A stretch of 64,000 bases of DNA, from the NCBI RefSeq assembly GCF_001593605.1, contig NZ_CP012836.1, positions 1 through 64,000 of the forward strand. The letters are read 5' to 3'. Position 1 is the first letter of the stretch. Every line of letters starts with the position of its first letter. This document shows positions 7,377 through 15,624 of this stretch, one piece after another. A program made the translations under genes and the position numbers. Origin of the DNA: Algoriphagus sanaruensis (GTDB taxonomy: Bacteria; Bacteroidota; Bacteroidia; Cytophagales; Cyclobacteriaceae). Below the pieces are notes generated by a model that was not told the origin of the DNA, made no database searches, and saw only the letters and a list, made by a program, of their open reading frames with translations.

Positions 7377-8318
7377 ATGAGTACCAGAAAGGCTGCGGTG
7401 ATCGACATGGGGACCAATACATTTCACTTGTTATTGGTAGAACTCAATGGGGTCGGTTTTAGAACAATTTATAAAGAAAAGATTCCCGTTAAACTCGGTC
7501 AGGGCGGTATTAGCCAAAATCAACTTGCGGAAGATGCCCAGAAACGGGCTTTTCATACACTCAAACATTTCAAAAACCTGATTGATGGTGAAGGCATTGA
7601 TCAGGTTTTTGCATTTGCGACCTCAGCAGTTCGAAATGCAGAAAACGGCCCTGCCTTTGTTCAGAAAGTGAAAGAGGATATCGGCATTGAAATTCATGTG
7701 ATTTCTGGTGAAGAAGAAGCACAATTGATCTATGAAGGAATCAATCTTTCCGGTTCACTCAATGGACATGTCAACTTAATGATGGATATCGGAGGTGGCT
7801 CCGTGGAATTTATCATTGGAACCTCCACAGAAGTTTTTTGGAAAAGAAGCTTTGAAATTGGAGGCCAGCGACTGCTCGATGCTTTTCATTACCATGATCC
7901 GATTTTACCTGAAGAGGTAGAAAAGCTGGAATCGTATTGTGGTGAAAAACTCCAACCGCTTTTGGAAGCAATCGAAAAATATAAGCCAACCAGCTTAGTA
8001 GGGGCATCAGGCACCTTTGATACCCTGACAGACATCTATTACGAATCTATGCTCCAATGCAAGCTCACCGGGCAGCACGTGTTTGAGTTACCGACTAGTG
8101 AATTCCAACGGATTTTCACTTTGCTGAAATCAAAAAATCGGGAGGAGCGCTTAAAAATACCGGGAATGATTGCCATGCGGGTAGACATGATTGTGGTCGC
8201 CAGCTGCTTAATTGAGTTTATCTTGAGATATGTCCCTGTCAACTCGATGATCTGCTCTCATTATTCCCTAAAAGAAGGAGCAGTTTCCAGATTGCTTACA
8301 GGAAAAGTCACCGCTTAG
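7377..8318 (+). CDS. Ppx/GppA-type exopolyphosphatase domain protein
   Basis: 313 residues, the length of single-domain Ppx/GppA phosphatases, which belong to the actin-like ASKHA ATPase fold. They hydrolyse inorganic polyphosphate or pppGpp to ppGpp. Phosphate-binding loops are visible: 'AVIDMGTNTFHLL' at residues 7-19 and 'MDIGGGSVEFI' near 138; 'VGASGTFDTLTDIYYES' marks the second lobe. It lacks the C-terminal HD domain of E. coli Ppx. Cytosolic. It is separated by about 100 bp from the downstream dehydrogenase on the same strand. The choice between Ppx and GppA activity cannot be made from sequence. Confidence 0.9.
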   Translation: MSTRKAAVIDMGTNTFHLLLVELNGVGFRTIYKEKIPVKLGQGGISQNQLAEDAQKRAFHTLKHFKNLIDGEGIDQVFAFATSAVRNAENGPAFVQKVKEDIGIEIHVISGEEEAQLIYEGINLSGSLNGHVNLMMDIGGGSVEFIIGTSTEVFWKRSFEIGGQRLLDAFHYHDPILPEEVEKLESYCGEKLQPLLEAIEKYKPTSLVGASGTFDTLTDIYYESMLQCKLTGQHVFELPTSEFQRIFTLLKSKNREERLKIPGMIAMRVDMIVVASCLIEFILRYVPVNSMICSHYSLKEGAVSRLLTGKVTA

Positions 8319-8414
8319 CCCTAGGCAGATTAAAGGGTTTATAACCAATACTACTTTAGATTCTCTCGAAGAAAAGTTCATTCTTTAACTTCAGACACTT
8401 GATTTCATAATTTC

Positions 8415-9488
8415 ATGCAAAATTTCTCCTACGATCACCTGTACCGTTTCACCTATGACATGCTAACCAAAATCGGCTGTCCGGAGTCTGATGCCAAAAT
8501 CGCCACCGAAGTATTGCTTTCGGCGGACTTGCGCGGAGTGGACAGTCATGGAGTGGCAAGACTTAGCGGCTATGTGAGATTGTGGGAAAAAGGGAGAATT
8601 AATGCCACTCCAAACGTCCGAGTAACCTATGAAACTCCTTCTACCGCCGTGGTCGATGGGGACAGTGGATTGGGTCTAGTTGTGGCTCCTTTTGCCATGA
8701 AGGTTGCTATTGAAAAAGCCAAAAATGTGGGAACTGGCTGGGTTTCGGTAAAAAACTCCAACCATTATGGCATCGCAGGCTACCATGCAATGATGGCATT
8801 GGAACATGACATGATTGGGATTTCATTGACCAATGCTAGTCCTTTGGTATCCCCAACTTTTTCCAAAGAAAGACTACTAGGCACCAACCCCATTTCCGTA
8901 GCAATTCCAGCGAATGAAGAGCCTGCATTTGTTGCCGATATGGCCACGACTACAGCTGCCAATGGGAAACTGGAAATTCTTCAGCGCAAAGGTTTGGATA
9001 CTCCAACGGGCTGGGTTCAAGATCGAGATGGAAACCCTACCACTTCCGCAAACGGGGTGAAAGACGGCGGCGCCTTGCTTCCTCTTGGCGGAGATCGGGA
9101 GCACGGTTCACACAAAGGCTATGCACTCGGTGCAATCGTGGACATTTTCTCAGCGGTGCTTTCCGGGGCAAATTATGGACCTTGGGTACCTCCATTTGTG
9201 GCATTCCTTGATCCTCTTCCCAACTTGGTTGGTGAAGGAATTGGTCATTTTTTTGGTGCGATGCGTGTGGATGCGTTCCGACCTGCCGATGAATTCAAAT
9301 CTCATATGGACAATTGGATTCGTCGATTCCGCTCAGCAGAACCTACTCCAGGAAACGAAAAAGTTTTAATTCCAGGAGATCCGGAGCGGGAATTGGAAGC
9401 AATTCGAAGAACGGATGGCATTCCTTTGCTTGATCCAGTTGTGAAAGATTTAACACAATTGGGTGAAAGGTTTGGGGTGAAGTTTTGA
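8415..9488 (+). CDS. Ldh-family (malate/L-sulfolactate dehydrogenase-like) oxidoreductase
   Basis: 357 residues of the LDH2/MDH2 family of NAD(P)-dependent dehydrogenases, unrelated to classical Rossmann LDH. Typical motifs: 'ADLRGVDSHGVARL' (residues 36-49), 'VKNSNHYGIAGYH' (113-125), 'GTNPISVAIP', 'DMATTTAANGK' and 'HKGYALG'. These enzymes oxidise 2-hydroxy acids such as malate, lactate, ureidoglycolate or sulfolactate. Cytosolic. No neighbouring pathway gene indicates the substrate. The downstream intergenic region starts with short degenerate 'gatttc' repeats and then holds a small pseudogene. Confidence 0.9.
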   Translation: MQNFSYDHLYRFTYDMLTKIGCPESDAKIATEVLLSADLRGVDSHGVARLSGYVRLWEKGRINATPNVRVTYETPSTAVVDGDSGLGLVVAPFAMKVAIEKAKNVGTGWVSVKNSNHYGIAGYHAMMALEHDMIGISLTNASPLVSPTFSKERLLGTNPISVAIPANEEPAFVADMATTTAANGKLEILQRKGLDTPTGWVQDRDGNPTTSANGVKDGGALLPLGGDREHGSHKGYALGAIVDIFSAVLSGANYGPWVPPFVAFLDPLPNLVGEGIGHFFGAMRVDAFRPADEFKSHMDNWIRRFRSAEPTPGNEKVLIPGDPERELEAIRRTDGIPLLDPVVKDLTQLGERFGVKF

Positions 9489-9548
9489 TTTCAGATTTCG
9501 GATTTCAGAATTCGGATTTCTTTAGCACGAATTTTCTAACTTCAAATC

Positions 9549-9764
9549 ATGAGCGATTCCCCGAAAAAATTCCGACTTGACCGAACTGCTTTCTAAGCCA
9601 GAAATGCCTCCAAACAGGTTAATTATGGGAAAGCCTATCAAAACACAACTTGGCAAGAGCGACTTCGGGTTTATCAAATGTTGATTAGCATTGCCTGCGA
9701 ATACGATTTGGATAATCCGTCTCGAATGGACAAGACCATTTTTCAGATCAAGAAAAGAGAATAA
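9549..9764 (+). pseudogene. Small 'RTAF' family protein gene interrupted by an in-frame stop
   Basis: From the ATG at 9549 the frame reads 'MSDSPKKFRLDRTAF', then TAA (9594-9596), then continues in the same frame with 'ARNASKQVNYGKAYQN', 'TTWQERLRVYQMLISIA', 'DNPSRMDKTIF' to a stop at 9762-9764. This resembles, from memory, a short Bacteroidota protein family of about 70 residues of unknown function ('xDRTAFKAxx ... WxERL ... NPPxMDKTxF'). In that family a lysine follows 'RTAF', so a single AAA-to-TAA change would explain the stop. The 56 codons beyond the stop are intact, so inactivation may be recent, or the stop may be a sequencing error. This explains the largest internal gap of the region. 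Confidence 0.6.
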
Positions 9765-9861
9765 CCCTTCCTTTTTTATTTCCCTCTCAGCCAAAAGCCT
9801 CATTTTCCCTTTTTCTGCCTAGTTTAGTCTTGAATTTGCCCCAAGCCCAAACTGGAAGAAA

Positions 9862-10530
9862 ATGAATAGAAGTTCCCTTAATATCCTAGCCCTTTTATTG
9901 GGCGTTAGCCTGTTTTCCTGTAGCCCCAAAGCTACCTTCCGCATCATCGACAAACCTATCACTTGGAATGCCGAACGAGAACAACTTTCCATCCAATACC
10001 TGAAAGACCGACACGGCTTAGAAAAAAACAACGCCACGATCGAACCGAAAATGGTGGTCGTTCATTGGACAGCTGTGCCTTCAATAGAAGTGACCTTTGA
10101 CGTTTTCAATCCCTCAACTTTAGGAGGAAGAGCCGATTTGACGGGAGCTAGTAACCTAAATGTTTCCAGTCAATTTTTGATTGATAGAGACGGAACCGTA
10201 TTTCGACTTTTACCCGACACCACCTTTGCACGGCACGTGATTGGCTTAAATTATTTGGCCATCGGCATCGAAAATGTCGGTAGTAACGACATGCCCCTCA
10301 CCAAAGCTCAATTGGAAGCCAATGAAAAACTCATTCGGTACCTCAAGCGAAAATACCCCATCGAGTATGTCATCGGACATCATGAATATCAAAATTTCCA
10401 AGGGACTGATTTATGGAAAGAGGCAGATCCAAACTATAGAACCATCAAAACCGATCCCGGAGATAAATTCATGAATCAGCTTCGAAAAAAATTGGCAGAC
10501 CTTAACCTTAAGCCAGTTCCTAAGCTTTGA
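9862..10530 (+). CDS. N-acetylmuramoyl-L-alanine amidase lipoprotein (Amidase_2/PGRP fold)
   Basis: 222 residues. Lipoprotein signal with lipobox ending at C20 ('GVSLFSC'). One Amidase_2 domain: H68 in 'VVVHWTA', 'SSQFLIDRDGTVFRL', 'AIGIENVG', H173 in 'IGHHEY' and D198 in 'TDPGDKF', corresponding to the three zinc ligands of AmpD/PGRP enzymes. It would cut the bond between MurNAc and the stem peptide, in or facing the periplasm. It is the first gene of a co-oriented run with a GHL10 lipoprotein, a GNAT protein, an AmpG-like permease and a NagZ-like hexosaminidase, pointing to peptidoglycan turnover and salvage. Confidence 0.9.
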   Translation: MNRSSLNILALLLGVSLFSCSPKATFRIIDKPITWNAEREQLSIQYLKDRHGLEKNNATIEPKMVVVHWTAVPSIEVTFDVFNPSTLGGRADLTGASNLNVSSQFLIDRDGTVFRLLPDTTFARHVIGLNYLAIGIENVGSNDMPLTKAQLEANEKLIRYLKRKYPIEYVIGHHEYQNFQGTDLWKEADPNYRTIKTDPGDKFMNQLRKKLADLNLKPVPKL

Positions 10531-10587
10531 TTATCGGCCTCTTTATTGATCAAAATGCCATTGTCAAACCCAATTAAAATTCAACAG

Positions 10588-12228
10588 ATGAATTCCATCC
10601 CAAGACTCTTTTGCCTTTTCCTAATCAGCATTCTTTTATTTGGGGCATGTAAGTCCAAAAAGCCAGTTGTTACCACTTCAAAAAGACCAAGTACATCAAC
10701 CTCTACGATTCCCCCTAAAACCAGCGAAACACTTCCTACCAAAACACTACCTGCAGTTACGCTCAAGCCTTTAAGCTATCAAATGCCAGATATTCCTCGA
10801 GAATTTCGGGGGGTGTGGATCGCCACCGTCGCTAATATAGACTGGCCTGTTTCCCCAGATTCTCCATGGGAAGTTCAAAAAGGTGAATTCCTCAAGCTAT
10901 TGGATTATTATAAAAACCTAAATTTTAACGCTGTCATTGTCCAAATCCGCACTGCAGGTGATGCTTTCTATCCGAGCAATTACGCTCCTTGGTCAAAATA
11001 CCTGACCGGAAAACAGGGCAAGGCTCCTGCATCGCAAGAAAACCCACTGACTTGGATGATCAAAGAGGCACATAACCGGGGACTGGAATTTCACGCTTGG
11101 CTGAATCCCTATCGCGCTACGATGGATTTGAAAACCGAGGAACTGAGCCAGGACCATGATTTTTTCAAACACCGGGAGTGGATGCTGAAATATGGTACCA
11201 AATGGTATTACGATCCAGGACTACCCGAGGTAAAAAACCATCTTTTGGCCATCATCAAAGAAGTGGTTACCAACTACGACATCGATGCCATTCATTTTGA
11301 CGACTATTTCTATCCCTACAAGGAGCCCAAACAGGATTTTCCTGATCAAAAAAGTTTTCAAAAGTACCGCAAATCAGGACAATCGATTGATGATTGGCGG
11401 AGGCAAAATGTCAACGAGCTAATCCAAGCCCTCCACTTCACAATCAAGGATTTGAAACCTTGGGTGCAGTTCGGAATCTCTCCATTTGGAGTATGGAGAA
11501 ATCAGAACAAAGACCCGAAAGGATCACCTACCCAGGCGGGGCAGACCAATTACGATGACCTTTATGCAGATGTCTTGCTTTGGATGAAAAACAAATGGAT
11601 CGACTACCTAATTCCTCAACTCTATTGGAGCATGGAGCATCGATTGGCTTCTCATCGTAAACTTGCCGATTGGTGGTCCAACAACAATTTTGGTATCCCT
11701 GTGTACATTGGTAATGGACCCTACAAAATCCGCGAGGACTCCGATGAGGCTTGGAAAAACCCTTCCGAGCTTAATTCCCAAGTCAACTACGCTCGAACCT
11801 TACCACAGATTCACGGAAATGCATTTTTCTCTGCCAAATCGATCTTTATCAAAAACCAGGATATTGCGCAGCGACTGAAAAATGAGGTCTATGATCGCCC
11901 TACCTTGCCTCCTTCATTTGAGCCAAAGACACCAGCGATAATTGAGATTCCCGTTGTCTTAGATGTAAAAACCTTAGCTGAAAAAACCCAAATCAACCTC
12001 GAAAAACCATTGGATCCAGCCATCCGATACGCCATGGTTCAAGGAGGAAATGACCTCAACTCCCTTCATGAAGCAATTATTCATACGGCTTGGGTAGGTG
12101 GAGCAAGAGTCCGATATTTAGAAGTACCGAGTTTGAATACCGAATATTTGGCCATACGATGGATTGATCATTATGGGCGAATTGTACAAACTCAGGTTTT
12201 TCAAACCCCAAAATCTACCCGCCCATGA
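10588..12228 (+). CDS. GHL10 (DUF187) family glycosyl hydrolase-like lipoprotein
   Basis: 546 residues from the ATG at 10588. This start gives a lipoprotein signal ('LLFGAC') whereas a start 42 bp upstream would add a non-family leader. A Ser/Thr/Pro-rich linker (about 25-60) is followed by a family-10-like TIM barrel: 'REFRGVWIATVANIDWP', 'LNFNAVIVQIRTAGDAFY', 'EFHAWLNPYRA', 'DAIHFDDYFYPY', 'WVQFGISPFGVWRN', 'DYLIPQLYWSME'. A C-terminal beta domain follows (about 450-546). Related proteins (YngK-like) are linked to envelope carbohydrate metabolism; the substrate is not established. The stop overlaps the GNAT start by 4 bp, so the genes are translationally coupled. Confidence 0.88.
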   Translation: MNSIPRLFCLFLISILLFGACKSKKPVVTTSKRPSTSTSTIPPKTSETLPTKTLPAVTLKPLSYQMPDIPREFRGVWIATVANIDWPVSPDSPWEVQKGEFLKLLDYYKNLNFNAVIVQIRTAGDAFYPSNYAPWSKYLTGKQGKAPASQENPLTWMIKEAHNRGLEFHAWLNPYRATMDLKTEELSQDHDFFKHREWMLKYGTKWYYDPGLPEVKNHLLAIIKEVVTNYDIDAIHFDDYFYPYKEPKQDFPDQKSFQKYRKSGQSIDDWRRQNVNELIQALHFTIKDLKPWVQFGISPFGVWRNQNKDPKGSPTQAGQTNYDDLYADVLLWMKNKWIDYLIPQLYWSMEHRLASHRKLADWWSNNNFGIPVYIGNGPYKIREDSDEAWKNPSELNSQVNYARTLPQIHGNAFFSAKSIFIKNQDIAQRLKNEVYDRPTLPPSFEPKTPAIIEIPVVLDVKTLAEKTQINLEKPLDPAIRYAMVQGGNDLNSLHEAIIHTAWVGGARVRYLEVPSLNTEYLAIRWIDHYGRIVQTQVFQTPKSTRP

Positions 12229-12704
12229 AAGACATGCTCGTTCGCTTGATGGAACTCCCCGACGTCTCCGAATTAGAAAAGAGACTGTTGGAAAAAGAGA
12301 AAATCGTGTTTCGAAGAGCAATTGCTCCTGAAAAACACCTCGTCAGCGAATGGGTAATGGAGCAGTTTGGGGCATATTGGAAATCCGAAGTAGAAGTTGC
12401 TTTTTCTCGACAGCCAGTTTCTTGTTGGATCGCCCAGAGGGGAAATGATATCTTAGGCTTTGCCTGCTACGAATCCACTGCTCGCAATTTTTTCGGTCCA
12501 ACAGGGACGAAAGAAACCGAGCGGGGAAAAGGCGTCGGTAAAGTCCTTTTGATAAAATCCTTGGAATCTCTTCGGGAAATGGGCTATGTCTACGCCATCA
12601 TTGGGGGAGTAGGCCCAGTAGAATTTTACGAAAAAGCCGTGGGCGCAAAACTTATCGAAGGTTCCGAAGTCAGTATTTACCAGAACTTACTTAGAAAATC
12701 ATGA
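12225..12704 (+). CDS. GNAT family N-acetyltransferase
   Basis: 159 residues with the GNAT acetyl-CoA fold: 'ISWIAQRGNDILGFACYE'-like central strands (residues 63-80), pyrophosphate-binding loop 'ERGKGVGKVLL' (about 98-108) and the C-terminal 'AIIGGVGPVEFYEKAVGA'. Start and stop overlap the flanking genes by 4 bp each, so it lies inside a tightly coupled operon with the GHL10 lipoprotein and the MFS permease. It may acetylate an amino sugar or amino acid released during cell-wall salvage; that is inference from gene order alone. Confidence 0.82.
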   Translation: MKDMLVRLMELPDVSELEKRLLEKEKIVFRRAIAPEKHLVSEWVMEQFGAYWKSEVEVAFSRQPVSCWIAQRGNDILGFACYESTARNFFGPTGTKETERGKGVGKVLLIKSLESLREMGYVYAIIGGVGPVEFYEKAVGAKLIEGSEVSIYQNLLRKS

Positions 12705-13963
12705 CCCAAAAACCGACCAAAAACCCATGGATTTGGGTTCCTACGCTATATCTAACCGAATCCATGCCTTATGTGGTCATTATCACGGTTTCAGTAATTA
12801 TGTACAAAAACCTCGGCATCTCCAATGCTGATATCGGATTGTACACCTCCTTTTTGTATTTGCCTTGGGTTATCAAACCGATCTGGAGTCCGATTTTGGA
12901 GCTTTTTGGAAACAAAAAACAATGGTTTCTCAGCATGCAGCTGATCCTTTCACTGGTCTTTTTGGGGGTGGGAATGACTACGGGAGTAGATCAGTTTTTT
13001 ACGATTACCTTGGCTTTCTTCTGGATGGGAGCCTTTGCCTCAGCGACCAACGACATCGCTTCAGATGGACTATACCTGATCGCTTTGAAACCCGATCAGC
13101 AGAGTTTTTTTGTGGGAATGCGGAGCACGTTTTATCGTGTTGGTATGATTACGGGGCAGGGATTGATTGTGGTCATTGCTGGAAATTTGGAGCAAAAGCT
13201 TAGCAATCCAGCACAAGCTTGGTCTTGGACTATGATCGGAGTGGGTGCCTTGATGCTCACCTTGACGGGCGTAAATTACCTTTCTACTCCAAAAGTCATC
13301 GAAGCAAGAGTAGCCAAAGAAGACCAACCGAGCTTTGGAAAGGTCTTTTCCACCTTTTTCACCAAAAAAAATATCGGGCTTTCCTTGGGCTTTGTCCTGC
13401 TTTATCGACTGGGGGAATCTCAGTTGGTCAAGATGGCTTCTCCGTTTTTCCTGGACTCCAGAGAAGCAGGAGGATTGGGCTTGAGTACAACTGAGGTAGG
13501 CTTTATTTATGGCACCTTGGGCGTAATTGCTTTGTTGGCTGGGGGAATTTTGGGAGGAATATTGATTTCCCGTGATGGATTGGGCAAGTGGATGATACCC
13601 ATGGCTTTTGCCATCAATGCACCGAATATTGGGTATATTTTCCTGTCTTGGCTCCAACCTGAGCATGTGGTTTTTGCAACCACTGTCGTCTTTATCGAGC
13701 AACTGGGCTATGGATTTGGCTTTGCTGCCTTTATGGTTTTTCTGATTTTCTTAGCCGAAGGAATTTTCAAAACCGCCCATTATGCGCTCGCAACTGGTTT
13801 TATGGCTATGGGCATGATGCTACCCGGGATGCTGAGCGGATACATGCAGCAATGGCTGGGCTATCCAGGTTTCTTTGTTTGGGTGGTGATCGCTACGATT
13901 CCGGGATTTGTGATGGCGTATGTGGTGAAGTATCCGAGGGAATTTGGGAAAAAGAATTCTTGA
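12701..13963 (+). CDS. AmpG-like MFS transporter
   Basis: 420 residues with about 12 hydrophobic segments and a short cytoplasmic N-terminus. The opening 'YLTESMPYVVIITVSVIMYK', the loop 'LGISNADIGLYTSFLYLPW' and the 'ATNDIASDGLYL' segment after helix 4 are typical of the PAT/AmpG branch of the major facilitator superfamily, which brings muropeptides or MurNAc/GlcNAc sugars across the inner membrane. Its start overlaps the GNAT stop by 4 bp. The NagZ-like gene follows after a short spacer containing a dispersed repeat. Together this supports a role in uptake of peptidoglycan fragments. The exact cargo is unknown. Confidence 0.87.
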   Translation: MTQKPTKNPWIWVPTLYLTESMPYVVIITVSVIMYKNLGISNADIGLYTSFLYLPWVIKPIWSPILELFGNKKQWFLSMQLILSLVFLGVGMTTGVDQFFTITLAFFWMGAFASATNDIASDGLYLIALKPDQQSFFVGMRSTFYRVGMITGQGLIVVIAGNLEQKLSNPAQAWSWTMIGVGALMLTLTGVNYLSTPKVIEARVAKEDQPSFGKVFSTFFTKKNIGLSLGFVLLYRLGESQLVKMASPFFLDSREAGGLGLSTTEVGFIYGTLGVIALLAGGILGGILISRDGLGKWMIPMAFAINAPNIGYIFLSWLQPEHVVFATTVVFIEQLGYGFGFAAFMVFLIFLAEGIFKTAHYALATGFMAMGMMLPGMLSGYMQQWLGYPGFFVWVVIATIPGFVMAYVVKYPREFGKKNS

Positions 13964-13985
13964 TTTACGAGTTACGATTTACGAG
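13963..13985 (+). repeat. Dispersed intergenic repeat, copy 1
   Basis: The segment atttacgagttacg directly followed by atttacgag (13963-13985) recurs in inverse orientation at 19398-19427, there with 7 extra bases between the two parts. It lies in the spacer between the MFS gene and the GH3 gene. An imperfect hairpin (aggtggt-gaaa, ttt-accacct, about 13984-14017) follows. Confidence 0.6.
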
Positions 13986-14046
13986 GTGGTGAAATGAGTT
14001 GACGATACTTTACCACCTTCCAACCTTACAACTATTCAATTTTCAA

Positions 14047-15576
14047 ATGCAGAAATCCCAAAAAATCGCCCAATGCTTCTCTCCTGCGGCATTTATTCAT
14101 GATACTGAAGAAAATTACCAAGCTATAGAAACGCTAATCAAAGAGCAGGAAATTGGTGGGCTGACTTTTTTCCACAGCCGTCATTCCGCCGCTGCCAACT
14201 TTGAAATGCGGGCGGAGGTTTTGGACGTTTCGGGCACTTTTGAAAAGCTAATCGGTCTCATCAACCGTTACCAAGCGATTTCCAAAATCCCACTACTCAT
14301 AAGCATCGATGGGGAATATGGCTTAGCGATGCGTGTGGAAAATACTCCCCAATATCCATTTGCGATTACCCTTGGCGCTTTGAAAAAAGAGGCCGAAAAG
14401 TGGGTGGAAGAAGTCGGCTATCGCATGGGCTTGGATATGAAGCGATCCGGGATTCACCTTAACCTTGCTCCCTGTGCCGATGTCAACACTAATCCCAATA
14501 ACCCGGTGATTGGCTATCGCTCGTTTGGAGATCAAGCGGAGAAAGTAGCCAAATTGGCTTTTTCGGCCTATTCTGGGATGAAAAAAGCGGGAATTGGAGC
14601 TTGTTTAAAGCATTTTCCTGGGCATGGAGACACGGCCGTGGACTCGCATTTGGGTTTACCAATTTTGCACAAAACCAAAACAGAGCTTGAAGCTGAGGAA
14701 CTTCTCCCCTTTCAATACGGCATAGACCGAGGGGTGGAAATGATTATGGTCGGGCATTTGGCTGTTCCTGCCCTGACAGGTGGAAAAGACATTCCAGCCA
14801 GTATCAGCCGGGAACTGATCACGGACTTGCTCAAAGGCGAAATGGGTTTCAAAGGACTAGTGATCTCCGATGCACTGAATATGAAAGCGGTTGCCAATCT
14901 TTATCCCGAGCCCGGCGAACTCGAATGGCAGGCTTTCCATGCCGGAAGTGATATCCTGTGTTTTTCAGATTACGTGAAGGAAGGCATTGAAAAAATCGCT
15001 CAAAATACCTCAGATGAGGATGTCGATGCGGTTTTTGGAAAAGTAATGGACCTGAAAAAGCGCTTGGGTGTGATGGAGTCCATGACTATTGAAGTTCCGG
15101 CCTTTGATTGGGAAAGCCACTCAAAACTCCAAAAGGAACTCGCTGAAAACTACGTTTCGGTGATTTATGGAGAGATCAATCGGGAAGAACTCAAGGCTTT
15201 GGCAAAAGGCGGAAAGCTGGGTTATCATGAATTTCTCAACCAAAACTCAAGTAAATTTTCCCAGCAACTGGATTTACCTTTTACCTCAATAGAACAGGCA
15301 GAAAAAGTGATTTTAGCCGTCTTTGTCCCCAGTCACAAGCCCTTGAATCGCTTTGGAATGGATCAAACTGTATTGGATGAAATCCAAGAATTGGCGAAAA
15401 GCAAGCCTTGCATTTTGATCCATTTTGGAAATCCATTGGCACTTAAACATCTGGGAAAGTTGGAGGATTTTGAAGCGGTAATTTGTGGGTATCAGGGATT
15501 TGAGGAGGTGCAGAGGGTGGTGGTTAGACTTTTGGGTTACGGAGCCAAGACCCCATTTCAATTTCCATATGAGTAA
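14047..15576 (+). CDS. nagZ: GH3 beta-N-acetylhexosaminidase, NagZ-like
   Basis: 509 residues from the ATG at 14047; an upstream TTG start would only add a non-conserved leader. Residues 1-350 are a GH3 TIM barrel of the NagZ branch: 'IDGEYGLAMRV', 'NLAPCADVNTNPNNPVIG', 'KHFPGHGDTAVDSHLGLP' with the diagnostic His-Asp dyad (H193, D195), and 'LVISDALNM' with nucleophile D275. NagZ releases GlcNAc from GlcNAc-anhydroMurNAc fragments. The extra C-terminal 160 residues form a Rossmann-like GH3_C domain, as in two-domain Gram-positive NagZ/YbbD. No signal peptide, so probably cytosolic, acting after uptake by the adjacent AmpG-like permease. Confidence 0.88.
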   Translation: MQKSQKIAQCFSPAAFIHDTEENYQAIETLIKEQEIGGLTFFHSRHSAAANFEMRAEVLDVSGTFEKLIGLINRYQAISKIPLLISIDGEYGLAMRVENTPQYPFAITLGALKKEAEKWVEEVGYRMGLDMKRSGIHLNLAPCADVNTNPNNPVIGYRSFGDQAEKVAKLAFSAYSGMKKAGIGACLKHFPGHGDTAVDSHLGLPILHKTKTELEAEELLPFQYGIDRGVEMIMVGHLAVPALTGGKDIPASISRELITDLLKGEMGFKGLVISDALNMKAVANLYPEPGELEWQAFHAGSDILCFSDYVKEGIEKIAQNTSDEDVDAVFGKVMDLKKRLGVMESMTIEVPAFDWESHSKLQKELAENYVSVIYGEINREELKALAKGGKLGYHEFLNQNSSKFSQQLDLPFTSIEQAEKVILAVFVPSHKPLNRFGMDQTVLDEIQELAKSKPCILIHFGNPLALKHLGKLEDFEAVICGYQGFEEVQRVVVRLLGYGAKTPFQFPYE

Positions 15577-15624
15577 AAGAATCTTAATTTCAATTTTTCT
15601 AGTTCATTTTTATTTCAATAAACT

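Noticed and set aside
9522..9803. Minus-strand open frame over the small pseudogene
   Set aside because: The plus-strand frame has family-like motifs; the minus translation does not.
13070..13702. Long antisense open frame (210 codons) inside the MFS gene
   Set aside because: It lies opposite a clear 12-helix transporter, its translation is low in family-like motifs and rich in His/Ser/Gln, and no promoter or start context supports it.
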